64,000 bases of DNA from Chloroflexota bacterium. GTDB lineage: Bacteria > Chloroflexota > UBA6077 > JACCZL01. Below, in pieces: positions 8,311 to 17,077 of this stretch. The stretch spans positions 62,001 to 126,000 of the forward strand of contig JADZEM010000187.1 of NCBI GenBank assembly GCA_020850535.1. Reading direction: 5' to 3'. The number at the start of each line of letters is the position of its first letter. The first letter of the stretch is position 1. The notes beneath the pieces were generated by a model, which saw only the letters and a program-made list of their open reading frames with translations, was not told the origin of the DNA and searched no databases. A program made the translations under genes and the position numbers.

Positions 8311-9738
8311 ATGCGTACCCGAGCGTTCAGCCGACGGCGCTTTTTCGGCAAGATGGCGGGCATGGCCGGCGTGGCAGGCCTGATGGTAGCGGCGTCAGGA
8401 TGCCAGTCGATCCAGGAGGCGCTCGGTCCCAAGACCGGCGGCTCGGGCGGCAGCGCGCCGGCCACCGTCCGCTACATGGGCCACTTCACGGCCCTCGGAG
8501 ACACCGCCCGCGACCGCGCGCAGAAGCAGATCGAGGAGAAGTTCCGGGCGCAGAACGGCAACATCAGCATCCAGTGGGAGCAAACAGCCTGGGAGACCAT
8601 CGGCGAGAAATACATGGCGGCGTGGTCCGCCGGGACGTCACCGGACATCAGCCTGTTCAGCCCGGCCAACACCACGCAGGCAGTCCGCCTCGGCTCACTG
8701 GAGGACTTGCAGCCGGCGTTCAAGCAGTGGCCGGAGAAGGATCAGAAGGATCTGTCCAAGGCGTGGTGGGATACTGGCGCCTACGACGGCAAGAAGTACA
8801 TCGCGCCGCTGCTGCTGTTCGGGGACATGCTGCTCTACCGCAAGAGCCTGTTTGACGCGGTCGGCGTCAATATCGCCGAGATCAAGACCTGGAAGCAGTT
8901 CACCGAAGCCTGCCAGAAGGTCGTCGTCGACGGCCAGGGCCGCAACCCGACGCAGGCCGGCTTCGACGAGTCCACGGTGAAGGTCTGGGGCTGGCACCAG
9001 TTCGCTGCGCGCGGGTCCGGCGCCGGCATCCCACGCTTCGATCAGTTCACCTGGGACCGCCTCAACCGGCCCGACCTCGGGCCGCCGGACTGGAAGGCAG
9101 ACCACTGGACCGATCCGGCCATCGTGGAGACGATCCAGATGGTGGTGGACTGGGTGCTCAAGGACAAGATCCAGCCTCGGTCCTCGCTGACCTACAACCT
9201 GGAAGACGCTGACAACAAGTTCGTCAGCGGCCTCTCGGCGACGTACCAGTTCGGCACCCACCGCTACGGCTCCTGGCGCGAGAAGATGCAGTTCCCGCCG
9301 GAGGATGCGGTCTGGGGCCGCTACCCGACCTGGGACGGCAAGCGCTACGGCCCGGTCCTCGTGAACCACTGGTCGATGGGTGTCTCGAACAAGTCGAAGG
9401 TCAAGGATCAGGCCATCAAGCTGACTGGGTTCTGGATGGGGCCGGATGCCGACCTGGTGATGTCGGATGTCGCCGGGCAGCAGCCACGGCGGGCCAGCAT
9501 CACCGACAACAAGGTGTTCGACCGCCCGGATCTCTCGTTCGTGCGCCTGTTCAGCAAGGCGGCCCAGGAGTGGTCCGAGCCGCTCACCAACCCGCCGGTC
9601 CGCGCCAGCGACATCTACATTCAGGCATACCACCAGATGGTGAACGAGGGTACGCCCGTCGTGAAGGCGATGAGCGAAGCCCGCGACGCCTACCACAAGC
9701 TGCTGGCTGAGATCCCGGCCGACAAGCTGCCGAAGTAG
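8311..9738 (+). CDS. ABC transporter substrate-binding lipoprotein, family 1 (sugar type)
   Basis: 475 aa. The N-terminus carries a twin-arginine motif SRRRFFGK, a hydrophobic stretch and an SGC lipobox, giving a probable Tat-exported lipoprotein. The mature part follows the SBP_bac_1 pattern (EEKFRAQNGNISIQWEQTAW, GTSPDISLFSP, a glycine/tryptophan-rich ligand region). It probably binds a carbohydrate or polyol for the two permeases downstream. The ATG at 8311 follows GGGAGGCGAGG, which is why the longer in-frame start at 8128 was rejected. Confidence 0.92.
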   Translation: MRTRAFSRRRFFGKMAGMAGVAGLMVAASGCQSIQEALGPKTGGSGGSAPATVRYMGHFTALGDTARDRAQKQIEEKFRAQNGNISIQWEQTAWETIGEKYMAAWSAGTSPDISLFSPANTTQAVRLGSLEDLQPAFKQWPEKDQKDLSKAWWDTGAYDGKKYIAPLLLFGDMLLYRKSLFDAVGVNIAEIKTWKQFTEACQKVVVDGQGRNPTQAGFDESTVKVWGWHQFAARGSGAGIPRFDQFTWDRLNRPDLGPPDWKADHWTDPAIVETIQMVVDWVLKDKIQPRSSLTYNLEDADNKFVSGLSATYQFGTHRYGSWREKMQFPPEDAVWGRYPTWDGKRYGPVLVNHWSMGVSNKSKVKDQAIKLTGFWMGPDADLVMSDVAGQQPRRASITDNKVFDRPDLSFVRLFSKAAQEWSEPLTNPPVRASDIYIQAYHQMVNEGTPVVKAMSEARDAYHKLLAEIPADKLPK

Positions 9739-9908
9739 GCACGTCCGCACCTGTCTTTCAACGCCGCGGCAGCGCCGTCACCTCGTCGGCGCGTTGCCGC
9801 TCTCGGGTCGCCCGCCCCGCCGGCCGAGAGGCCGGCGTGTGGCGGGCCGCCGCGCACGTCGTTCGTCGATCCCTCGCGGCTCCATCTGGATCGACGCCTG
9901 GGAAGGTG

Positions 9909-10823
9909 ATGCAGCAACAGACCCTCGCGGCTCCCCGTTCCGCCACGCCAGCGCGACGCCAGAAGTTCGACCTCCTGCCGTATCTGATGGTCGCCCCGGC
10001 GCTGCTGGCCATCGGCGTCTTCAGCCTGCTGCCGACGCTCTACGGCATGTTGATCAGCGTGTACCGCGTCGAGTTCGTGCAGTTGCTGACGTTCGTCGGC
10101 TTCGCGAACTACCTGGATGTCCTGGCCGATCCGAAGTTCTGGAACAGCGTTCGGGTCTCGTTCACCTTCACTGCCGCCTCGGTACTTCTGAGCGTCAGCA
10201 TCGGCTTCGCGCTGGCGCTGGTGGCGAACCAGAGCGTCCGTTTCCGGAGCGCGTTTCGTACCGTCGCGCTGCTGCCCTGGGTCACCTCCTACGTGGTGAC
10301 GTACCTGATCTTTCGCTGGATCCTGAACGCCGACTACGGCCTGCTCAACGCCCTGTTCGTGGAAGGGTTCGGCTGGCCACGCATCCAGTGGCTTGGCAAC
10401 CCGGTCCTGGCGATGGCCTGCCTGATCGTCGTGAACGTCTGGCGGGGGGCGCCGTACGCGATGGTGCTGCTGCTGGCTGGCCTCCAGGGCATCCCGGGCG
10501 AGCTGTACGAGGCGGCCGCCATCGACGGCGCGGGCCGCTGGCGGCTCTTTCTGTCGATCACGCTCCCGCTGATGAAGACGGCGATCCTGGTTCTCGTCGT
10601 GCTGACCACCATCGCCGACTTCAACGTCGTCGTGGCGATGCTCGTCCTGACCGGCGGCGGCCCTGGCACGGCCACCGAGTCGATGAGCCTGCGGATGTAC
10701 TACGAGGCGTTCGTGAACGCGCGGATGGGTACGGCCTCGGCGGTCGCCATGATCATCTTCGGCATCAACTTGTTGCTGACGCTGGTCTACGTCCGCGTGC
10801 TCAAGACGGAGCGATACTACTGA
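9909..10823 (+). CDS. Sugar ABC transporter permease (MalF/UgpA type)
   Basis: 304 aa, about six membrane segments. The N-terminal LPYLMVAPALLAIGVFSLLP and the EAA loop EAAAIDGAGRWRLFLSITLP are typical of CUT1 sugar importers. The start is uncertain: ATG 9909 follows GGAAGG very closely, and an upstream GTG at 9837 would add 24 residues with no hydrophobic character. The stop overlaps the next permease start (TGATG). Confidence 0.93.
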   Translation: MQQQTLAAPRSATPARRQKFDLLPYLMVAPALLAIGVFSLLPTLYGMLISVYRVEFVQLLTFVGFANYLDVLADPKFWNSVRVSFTFTAASVLLSVSIGFALALVANQSVRFRSAFRTVALLPWVTSYVVTYLIFRWILNADYGLLNALFVEGFGWPRIQWLGNPVLAMACLIVVNVWRGAPYAMVLLLAGLQGIPGELYEAAAIDGAGRWRLFLSITLPLMKTAILVLVVLTTIADFNVVVAMLVLTGGGPGTATESMSLRMYYEAFVNARMGTASAVAMIIFGINLLLTLVYVRVLKTERYY

Positions 10824-11695
10824 TGGCCAGCAGCACGCTCCCCCTGGAGAAGCCGACTCATGCCGCCGGATCCCGCTGGGACGCAGCGCGCGTCGCCGTC
10901 TACGGCGTCATGGGGCTGGTCAGCGTCTCGTCGCTGCTGCCGTTCGTCTGGGCGTTCCTGACCTCGCTGAAGGTCGAGCGGCAGGTGTACGCCTTCCCGC
11001 CGCAGATCCTGCCCAACCCCGCGACGGCGTACAACTACCTGCAGGCGATCCAGCACGGACTGCTGCTGGCGCTGTTCAACAGCCTGTTCATCTCGCTGAT
11101 GACCGTGCTGCTGGTGCTGGCGGCCGGCTCGCTGGCGGCCTACGCCCTGGCCCGGATCACGTTTCGCGGCAGCCAGTTCGTCCTCTTCCTGATCCTGGTG
11201 CCGATGATGATCCCGGGGCTGGTGAACCTCGTGCCCACCTACATCATCATGGCGAAGCTGGGCCTGCTGGACAGCTACCAGGGGCTGATCCTGATCTACT
11301 GGGTACACTCGCTGCCGCTGGCGATCTGGGTGCTGCGCGGCTTCTTCCACGAGGTGCCCCACGAGCTCGAGGACGCCGCGTCCGTGGACGGCGCGTCCCG
11401 ACTGCGGATCCTCTGGTCGATCATGATCCCGCTCTCGCAGCCGGCCCTGGCGGCGGTGGCGCTGCTGGTCTTCCTCAACTCCTGGAACGAGTTCGTCATC
11501 GCGTCGATCATGACCTCGTCGTCGCTGATGCGGACGGCCCAGGTCTTCCTGTACCTGCACATGACCGACGTGGGCGTCAACTGGGGCGAGATGATGGCGT
11601 CCGGGCTGGCAACCAACCTGCCGGTGCTCGCGCTGTTCCTGCTGCTGCAACGACGGTTCATCGCCGGGCTGACGGCGGGCGCGCTGAAGACCTGA
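10823..11695 (+). CDS. Sugar ABC transporter permease (MalG/UgpE type)
   Basis: 290 aa. The EAA loop EDAASVDGASRLRILWSIMI and the membrane pattern fit the MalG half of CUT1 importers. It starts inside the stop of the previous permease, so translation is coupled. No ATPase gene is present; CUT1 systems often share one MsmK/MalK-like ATPase encoded elsewhere. A very strong terminator hairpin follows at 11764. Confidence 0.95.
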   Translation: MASSTLPLEKPTHAAGSRWDAARVAVYGVMGLVSVSSLLPFVWAFLTSLKVERQVYAFPPQILPNPATAYNYLQAIQHGLLLALFNSLFISLMTVLLVLAAGSLAAYALARITFRGSQFVLFLILVPMMIPGLVNLVPTYIIMAKLGLLDSYQGLILIYWVHSLPLAIWVLRGFFHEVPHELEDAASVDGASRLRILWSIMIPLSQPALAAVALLVFLNSWNEFVIASIMTSSSLMRTAQVFLYLHMTDVGVNWGEMMASGLATNLPVLALFLLLQRRFIAGLTAGALKT

Positions 11696-11763
11696 CCGGC
11701 GCCGATTCAGGCGGCAACTGAGCACCGATTCTGGGTCCACGGCGCCGTGCTGGACTGCGATCG

Positions 11764-11793
11764 GGGCGGGCGGCCTCCGGAGGCCGCCCGCCC
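11764..11793 (+). terminator. Perfect 30-bp GC palindrome after the sugar importer
   Basis: Two 15-base arms (GGGCGGGCGGCCTCC and its exact complement) meet without a spacer, 69 bases after the MalG-like stop. The RNA hairpin would be very stable. There is no long T run, so termination may be Rho-assisted, or the site may protect the 3' end. Confidence 0.65.
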
Positions 11794-11956
11794 ACAGCCT
11801 GTCTGTCGATCCGCGCCGCGGTCCGTGCACCTCGCTGCTGCCCGTAGGCTCCAGCATCTGACGCCAACCGTCGAGGGCGGCGAACGGCGCGGCCACACGA
11901 CCGGCCGTGACGTTCTACACTTCTCCGACCAGGACTCGGCGGCGGAGGACGACACC

Positions 11957-12880
11957 ATGACGCGGGTGGGTTGGCTTGGGCTGGGCGCGATGGGGATGCC
12001 GATGGCGCGGCGACTCGTGGGTGCCGGGTACACCGTCACGGGCTTCGACCCGATGCCGGGCGCGCGGGAGACGTTCACGTCGGCTGGCGGCGTCTCGGTC
12101 CCAACTGCCGCCGAGGCCTGCGCCGGGGCGGACCTCGTCTTCATCACCGTAGCCACGCCAGACCAGACGATGGCCGCGATGTTCGGTCCGAGCGGCGGCG
12201 CAAGCGAGCTTCAGGCCGGCTCGACGGTCATCGTGATGAGCACGGTCGGTCCGGCCGCCGTACGCGAGCTCGAGCAGCGGCTGGGCGGCCAGGGCGTCCG
12301 CGTGCTCGACGCTCCGATGAGCGGCGGCGTCGCCCGCGCCGAGCGTGGCGATCTGGTGGTGATGGTCGGCGGCCCCCGCGCCCTCTTCGACTCGCTGGCT
12401 GAGGAGCTGAACGCCCTCGGCAGCACTGTCGCCTACGTCGGCGAGCAGGTCGGCGAGGGGCAGGCGTTGAAGCTGGTGAACCAGTTGCTGGCCGGCGTCC
12501 ACATCGCCGCCGCCGCCGAGGCCCTCGGCTTCGCCGCCGCCCTGGGGCTGGACCCACGCGCCGCCTGGGAGGTCGTGCGGCATGGGGCAGCCGGCTCGTT
12601 CATGCTGAACGACCGTGGCGCGCGGATGCTGGATGCCGAGTTCGAGCCGGTCCGGAGCGCCCTGGACATCTTCGTCAAGGACATGGGGCTGGTGGTGGGC
12701 GCGGCCAAGGCCCACAAGCTCCCGACGCCCCTGGCGGCGGCCGCCGAGCAGTTGTACCTCGCCGGTTCAGCCGAGGGGCTGGGCCGCCGCGACGACTCGG
12801 CGGTCGTCACCCTCTTCGAGCGGTGGGTGGGCCGGTCGGTCTCCGACAAGCACGAGCAGCATTCCGACCGCCAGGAGTAG
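11957..12880 (+). CDS. NAD(P)-dependent oxidoreductase, 3-hydroxyisobutyrate dehydrogenase family
   Basis: 307 aa. The N-terminal Rossmann motif GLGAMGMPMARRL, the substrate motif DAPMSGGVARAE and the catalytic-lysine region GEGQALKLVNQLLAG all match the beta-hydroxyacid dehydrogenase family, which oxidises 3-hydroxyacids such as 3-hydroxyisobutyrate, tartronate semialdehyde or L-threonate. The ATG at 11957 follows GGCGGAGG. Proximity to a sugar importer and an SDR suggests sugar-acid catabolism; the exact substrate cannot be read from sequence. Confidence 0.9.
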   Translation: MTRVGWLGLGAMGMPMARRLVGAGYTVTGFDPMPGARETFTSAGGVSVPTAAEACAGADLVFITVATPDQTMAAMFGPSGGASELQAGSTVIVMSTVGPAAVRELEQRLGGQGVRVLDAPMSGGVARAERGDLVVMVGGPRALFDSLAEELNALGSTVAYVGEQVGEGQALKLVNQLLAGVHIAAAAEALGFAAALGLDPRAAWEVVRHGAAGSFMLNDRGARMLDAEFEPVRSALDIFVKDMGLVVGAAKAHKLPTPLAAAAEQLYLAGSAEGLGRRDDSAVVTLFERWVGRSVSDKHEQHSDRQE

Positions 12881-12966
12881 CATCGATCCATCACACGGCG
12901 TTCGCCGGCCGCTCCACGGTGGCAGCCGTACCGGGCAGCCTCACACTTCACGAGCAGGACTGAGCC

Positions 12967-13749
12967 ATGATGCTGGAAGGTCGTCGTGCCCTGGTCACGG
13001 GCGCAGGTATGGGTATCGGACAGGGGATCGCGCTGGAGCTGGCCCGCGCGGGTGCGGACGTCGTCGTCCACTACGCCAACAGCGCCAGCGGTGCAGAGGA
13101 CACAGCGGCCCAGATCCGCGCGATGGGCCGCTCGGCGCACGTCGTGCAGGGCGATCTGGCGAAGGTCGCCGACTGCCGGAAGATCGTGGATGGCGCGGTC
13201 GCGGCGCTCGGCGGCCTGGACATCCTGGTCAACAATGGCGGCGTCACCCGGTCCGTCGACTTCACCGAGATGTCGGAGGAGTTGTACGACGAAGTCTTCA
13301 ACATCAACATGCGCGGCTACTTCTTCTGCGCGCAGCAGGCCGCGCCGCACCTTGACGCACGCGGACACGGGGCCATCGTCAACATCTCGTCGGTCCACGG
13401 CTGGGCCGGCGCGCCTCAGCACACGGCCTATGCGGCCACCAAAGGCGCGATCAACGCCTTCACCCGTCAACTCGCCATCGAGCTGGCCCCGCGTGGCATC
13501 CGTGTCAACTGCATCGCGCCGGGCCTCATCGAGGTGCCGCGCTACTTCGACGATCCGGACTACACGACTGAGTCTGGCGCGGCCCGCGTGCCGATCGGGC
13601 GCGTCGGCCTGCCGAAGGACATCGGGCCGGCCGTGGCGTTCCTCTGCTCCGAAGGGGCCGGCTTCATCACCGGTCAGGTGATCTACGTGGATGGCGGCTC
13701 CACGGCGCGGCTGAACGCCCGGCCCACGCCGCCGAACGCCACCCGCTGA
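12967..13749 (+). CDS. SDR-family oxidoreductase
   Basis: 260 aa classical short-chain dehydrogenase: cofactor motif [13 protein letters not shown] (variant of NNAG), catalytic Ser in NISSVHG, YAATK for the Tyr-Lys pair, and a C-terminal [12 protein letters not shown]. It resembles glucose/sugar dehydrogenases or 3-oxoacyl reductases. It lies 86 bases after the 3-HIBDH-like gene on the same strand, so the two may form one pathway. It converges with the next, leftward gene, 29 bases away. Confidence 0.92.
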   Translation: MMLEGRRALVTGAGMGIGQGIALELARAGADVVVHYANSASGAEDTAAQIRAMGRSAHVVQGDLAKVADCRKIVDGAVAALGGLDILVNNGGVTRSVDFTEMSEELYDEVFNINMRGYFFCAQQAAPHLDARGHGAIVNISSVHGWAGAPQHTAYAATKGAINAFTRQLAIELAPRGIRVNCIAPGLIEVPRYFDDPDYTTESGAARVPIGRVGLPKDIGPAVAFLCSEGAGFITGQVIYVDGGSTARLNARPTPPNATR

Positions 13750-13778
13750 GCACGGTCAGCCCCCGCGCTCCGGACGCC

Positions 13779-14489
13779 CTACCGACGCACCACGCCCGTC
13801 AGCGGATACGACGCGGCCACGTAGCAGAGTCCGTCGTCGCCACGCTGCACGAGGTGGATGTCGCGAATCTCCAGGGTGCGGGCGCCCGGGTCGGCGAACA
13901 GGCCCGTGTGCTCCTGGATCAGCGCCCGGGCCTGCTCGAAGGCGGCGCGGTCTGGCAGGCCGGACATCAGCGTCCAGTGCGGCGCGAATCGTTCCAGCGC
14001 CCGGGCCTCGCCGAAGCGTACGTACAGCTCATGCAAGCGGGCATGCCCGGTGGCGGGCGGGGGGCTGCAGAACGTCGCCGTGTGCAGCGAGTTGATCGTG
14101 GTGGCGAGCAGCCGGTGGAGACGGTCGAGCGCGCCATCGGCAGAGTCGAAGCGGGCGACGAGCGCCTCTGGTGCGGCGTGGAAGTCGTCGTAGAACCGAC
14201 CGTTCGTCAAGGTGAACGGGGCCACGCGCGACGCGATCCAGGCCGTCCGGGCCTCGATCTCGTCAAGGTCGGCGTCGGCGTACTCGATAGCGCCACCGGT
14301 GATCGTACAGTGAACGCCGTACGGCGGCGCACCGCCGAGCCAGCTCGTCAGCGTGGCCGCGTCCAGGAACGGCGCGAGACTCGACGCCTGCCGTACGCGT
14401 GACCAGATCTCGTAGCCGAGGATGCTCGACACGGCCCGGTGAAACGGGTGGTCCGCCTCGACCACCAGAAAGACCCCGATCTGTACCAT
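13779..14489 (-). CDS. 2H phosphoesterase superfamily protein (DUF1045/RNA-ligase-like)
   Basis: 236 aa. Two HxT motifs, HCT at residues 60-62 and HWT at 171-173, are spaced as in 2H phosphoesterases; the overall look is closest to DUF1045 proteins, some of which sit with phosphonate (Phn) genes. No Phn genes are near. The ATG at 14489 follows GAGGAGC by about 4 bases, which excludes a longer frame starting at 14906. It lies 46 bases downstream of the amidohydrolase on the same strand and could be co-transcribed. The substrate (cyclic phosphate or RNA end) is unknown. Confidence 0.75.
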   Translation of the reverse strand: MVQIGVFLVVEADHPFHRAVSSILGYEIWSRVRQASSLAPFLDAATLTSWLGGAPPYGVHCTITGGAIEYADADLDEIEARTAWIASRVAPFTLTNGRFYDDFHAAPEALVARFDSADGALDRLHRLLATTINSLHTATFCSPPPATGHARLHELYVRFGEARALERFAPHWTLMSGLPDRAAFEQARALIQEHTGLFADPGARTLEIRDIHLVQRGDDGLCYVAASYPLTGVVRR

Positions 14490-14535
14490 GCGCTCCTCAC
14501 TGGTCAGTGTCGTGACACGTCGGAACGACCGGGCG

Positions 14536-16131
14536 CTACTGCGCGCTCCACACGCGCTGCCCGCCCACGTAGGTTGCCAGCACCGGCACCGCCCCGATCC
14601 GGTCGTGCGGAACAGCCGTCGGGTCGTCGCCCAGCACGACGAAGTCGGCCAGGAAGCCCGGCGCAAGCTGTCCCTTGTACTGGCTCTCGCCTGACGCCTG
14701 CGCGCCGGCCGTGGTGTAGAGCCGCAGCGCCTCCAGCGGTGCGATCCGCTGGCTCGGCCCGATGGACGCCCCATCCGACCCCTGCCGCGTGACGCAGCTC
14801 TGCATCGCCAGCAGCGGCTCGAATGGCCCGCACGGATAGTCTGACGAGCCGGCCACGCCGACGCCCAGGTCAAGGAACGACCGGTGCGCGAACATCCGCT
14901 CGGCACGCGCTGCGCCGTACCATTCCAGCAATCGGCCGCCGTGGTAGTGGACGTAGCTGCCGAACGGCACGCCGATCATCCCCAGCTTGCCCATCCGGGC
15001 CAGGATCTGGTCGGTGATGACCGAGCAATGCTCGATGCGATGGTGGGCCTCGGGGCGCGGGTTCGCGGCATCGGCTTCCTCGATCAGGTCGAGCAGCAGC
15101 GCGATGGCCCGGTCACCGTTGGCGTGGACGGCCAGCCGGCTGCCCGCGTTGTGGACGCGCTGCACCATCGTCCGAAGGTCGTCGGCCGAGGTCGTCTGCA
15201 TGCCGTGGTACTCGGTCCCCTCGAACGGCTGCTCCAGGAGACAGGTCCGCCCGCCGATGGCCCCGTCCACAAACCCTTTGATCCCGCCGATCCGCAGGTG
15301 GTGGTCGCCAAATCCAGTCCGCAGGGCCAGCGACTCATAGGCGCCGAACGCATCGTAGGAAAGCAGCATGTTGATCCGGGCGGACAGGATGCCGCGCCGC
15401 CGCGCCTCCTGGTACAGCTCGAGATCGCGCGGGCCAACGAGCGCATCACCGAGCGAGGTCAGGCCGGCCGCGTGAAACATGGCCAGGGCGCGTTCCAGGC
15501 CGCCGAGCCGATCCTCCAGCGTGGCGGCCGGCACGATCGTCGGGCCGTTGGCGACGGCCGGGTAGGCGAACTCGAACAGCCCACGCTCGTAGAGGACGCC
15601 GTTGAGCCGCCCGGCCGCGTCCCGACCGTACTCCCCGCCCTCCGGGGCCACCGAATCGTCGGTCAGTCCGCCCAACTCCAGCGCCTTCGAGTTGACCACG
15701 CCCCAGTGGCCCGCCACCTGCACCACCAGCACCGGATGATCGGGCGCGACTTCGTCCAGATCCCAGCGGGTCAGCAGCCGTCCCTCGGCCATTTTGGCGT
15801 CGTCGTAGCGGCTGGCGCGAATCCAGGAGCCGGGCGGCATCCGCACCGCCTGATCGAGCACGGCGCGCGTCAACTCGGCCAGTGAGCCGACCACGCCGGC
15901 CGACACGTCGAGGTTGAGCAGGTCTTCGGCCACGATGGACGGGTGAATGTGCGCGTCGTTGAAGCCGGGGACGATCGCGCCATCCCCCAGGTCCGCGACG
16001 GCAGCCTCAGGGAAGCGTGCGCGGAGGTCCGCCAGCACACCGACGGCCACGATCCGCTCGCCCGCCACCACGAACGCCTCTGGCTCGGCATCGGTCAACG
16101 CGATGACCCGGCGCGCCCGAAAAATCTCCAC
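14536..16131 (-). CDS. Amidohydrolase family 3 (YtcJ-like)
   Basis: 531 aa. The metal-binding HIH at residues 61-63 (GFNDAHIHP), a later HANGDRAI block and the C-terminal FLADFVVLGDDP match YtcJ-type amidohydrolases, a large metal-dependent group that hydrolyses amide or related bonds; the substrate is seldom known. The GTG at 16131 lies 6 bases after TGGAGGG, so the 39 codons upstream in frame are not needed. There is no signal peptide, so it should be cytoplasmic. Confidence 0.88.
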   Translation of the reverse strand: MEIFRARRVIALTDAEPEAFVVAGERIVAVGVLADLRARFPEAAVADLGDGAIVPGFNDAHIHPSIVAEDLLNLDVSAGVVGSLAELTRAVLDQAVRMPPGSWIRASRYDDAKMAEGRLLTRWDLDEVAPDHPVLVVQVAGHWGVVNSKALELGGLTDDSVAPEGGEYGRDAAGRLNGVLYERGLFEFAYPAVANGPTIVPAATLEDRLGGLERALAMFHAAGLTSLGDALVGPRDLELYQEARRRGILSARINMLLSYDAFGAYESLALRTGFGDHHLRIGGIKGFVDGAIGGRTCLLEQPFEGTEYHGMQTTSADDLRTMVQRVHNAGSRLAVHANGDRAIALLLDLIEEADAANPRPEAHHRIEHCSVITDQILARMGKLGMIGVPFGSYVHYHGGRLLEWYGAARAERMFAHRSFLDLGVGVAGSSDYPCGPFEPLLAMQSCVTRQGSDGASIGPSQRIAPLEALRLYTTAGAQASGESQYKGQLAPGFLADFVVLGDDPTAVPHDRIGAVPVLATYVGGQRVWSAQ

Positions 16132-16274
16132 AGCGGCCCTCCAGCATCCCGGCTCGGTTGGCGAGATGGTAGCCGGTCGGCTGCCTGGCCGCTGCAGCCC
16201 CGTCCGATGGCAATCCGGCCCTGTCCGATGGCAAGAGGGCCGTGTCACGGTCGCTCGGGTACACTCACTGGAGT

Positions 16275-16649
16275 ATGAGCACGACGCCGCTGAACTTCAT
16301 CCCGACCTACATCGAGCTTGACCGCGACCGTCAACGACTGCTCGTCCGCTGGGCTGACGAGCACGAATCGTCGATGGGCTGGGAGTACCTCCGCTGGCGC
16401 TGCCCGTGCGCCGAGTGCAGCGGCGAGGGCGGCATGCCCGGGCTGCTCTCCAGCCTTCCCATGTTCAAGCCCGGCCAGACCATCATGAACGACATCAACC
16501 TGACGGGCCGCTACGGCGTGACGCCCGTCTGGGGCGACGGCCACAGCCTGGGGATCTACACGTTCCGGATGCTCAGAACGATCTGCCCGTGCACGGCATG
16601 CGTCGACGAGCGCGGCGGCGAAGCGCCGAAGGGCCGCATCGACTACTGA
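16275..16649 (+). CDS. DUF971 domain protein (gamma-butyrobetaine hydroxylase N-terminal-like)
   Basis: 124 aa. Two CPCxxC motifs (Cys43/45/48 and Cys104/106/109) frame a DUF971 fold with LRWRCPCAEC and FRMLRTICPCTAC. This domain occurs alone, or as the N-terminus of gamma-butyrobetaine hydroxylase, and near Fe-S and Mrp proteins; the Cys pairs suggest zinc or Fe-S binding. The ATG at 16275 follows TGGAG closely. It diverges from the amidohydrolase and has no same-strand partner. Confidence 0.85.
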   Translation: MSTTPLNFIPTYIELDRDRQRLLVRWADEHESSMGWEYLRWRCPCAECSGEGGMPGLLSSLPMFKPGQTIMNDINLTGRYGVTPVWGDGHSLGIYTFRMLRTICPCTACVDERGGEAPKGRIDY

Positions 16650-16809
16650 TCGTGGGATCGTGGATGCGTAATACTGGCCGGTCAGTCGTGAACGACCGGG
16701 TCGGGTCACTCGACGCTTCCCCCGTCATCCCGAGCGACCCTGCGATTCACGCCAGCAGAGTCACTTGCTGACGTGTGCTGTGGCATCGTAGCAAGCACGC
16801 AACTCCCCA

Positions 16810-16975
16810 TGTCATCTTGAGCGCAGCCAAGGACCTCACCCGCTGACGCGAACATCGACGGTCAGCGGGTAACGGGAGCATTGACGCTCGGAGCGTGAAG
16901 CACAAGCTAACGTCGCAGGGTGACACGAGCGTTGACGGTCAGCGGGTGAGATCCTTCGCTGCGCTCAGGATGACA
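16810..16975. repeat. 166-bp inverted-repeat element ending in TGTCATCyTGAG
   Basis: A 38-base left arm (16810-16847) and right arm (16938-16975) are reverse complements with only three mismatches; the outer ends read TGTCATC/GATGACA. The 90-base core contains another partial copy of the inner arm sequence (GGTCAGCGGGT near 16860). It looks like a mobile or MITE-like palindromic repeat; no transposase is present. Confidence 0.75.
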
Positions 16976-17006
16976 CCTGCAAGTCGCGCGCTTTCATCCC
17001 ATTATT

Positions 17007-17075
17007 CCCACGACCCACGACCCACGACCCACGACCCACGACCCACGACCCACGACCCACGACCCACGACCCACG
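17007..17075. repeat. Tandem heptamer CCCACGA, 9.9 copies
   Basis: Nine perfect copies plus six bases, ending 2 bases before the ftsH stop codon. Perfect short tandem repeats of this type are prone to slippage, so copy number may vary between strains. Confidence 0.95.
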
Positions 17076-17077
17076 CC

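Larger units (their letters stand above)
16650..17077. other. Repeat-rich intergenic region
   Basis: 428 bases between DUF971 and ftsH, without a credible gene. It holds the 17-base head GTCGTGAACGACCGGGT (16685-16701, also at 42133-42149 in reverse), a long inverted repeat (16810-16975) and a tandem heptamer (17007-17075), each listed separately. Confidence 0.8.

Noticed and set aside
17007-17075. CRISPR-like array
   Set aside because: The heptamer units are directly adjacent, without spacers; it is a simple tandem repeat.
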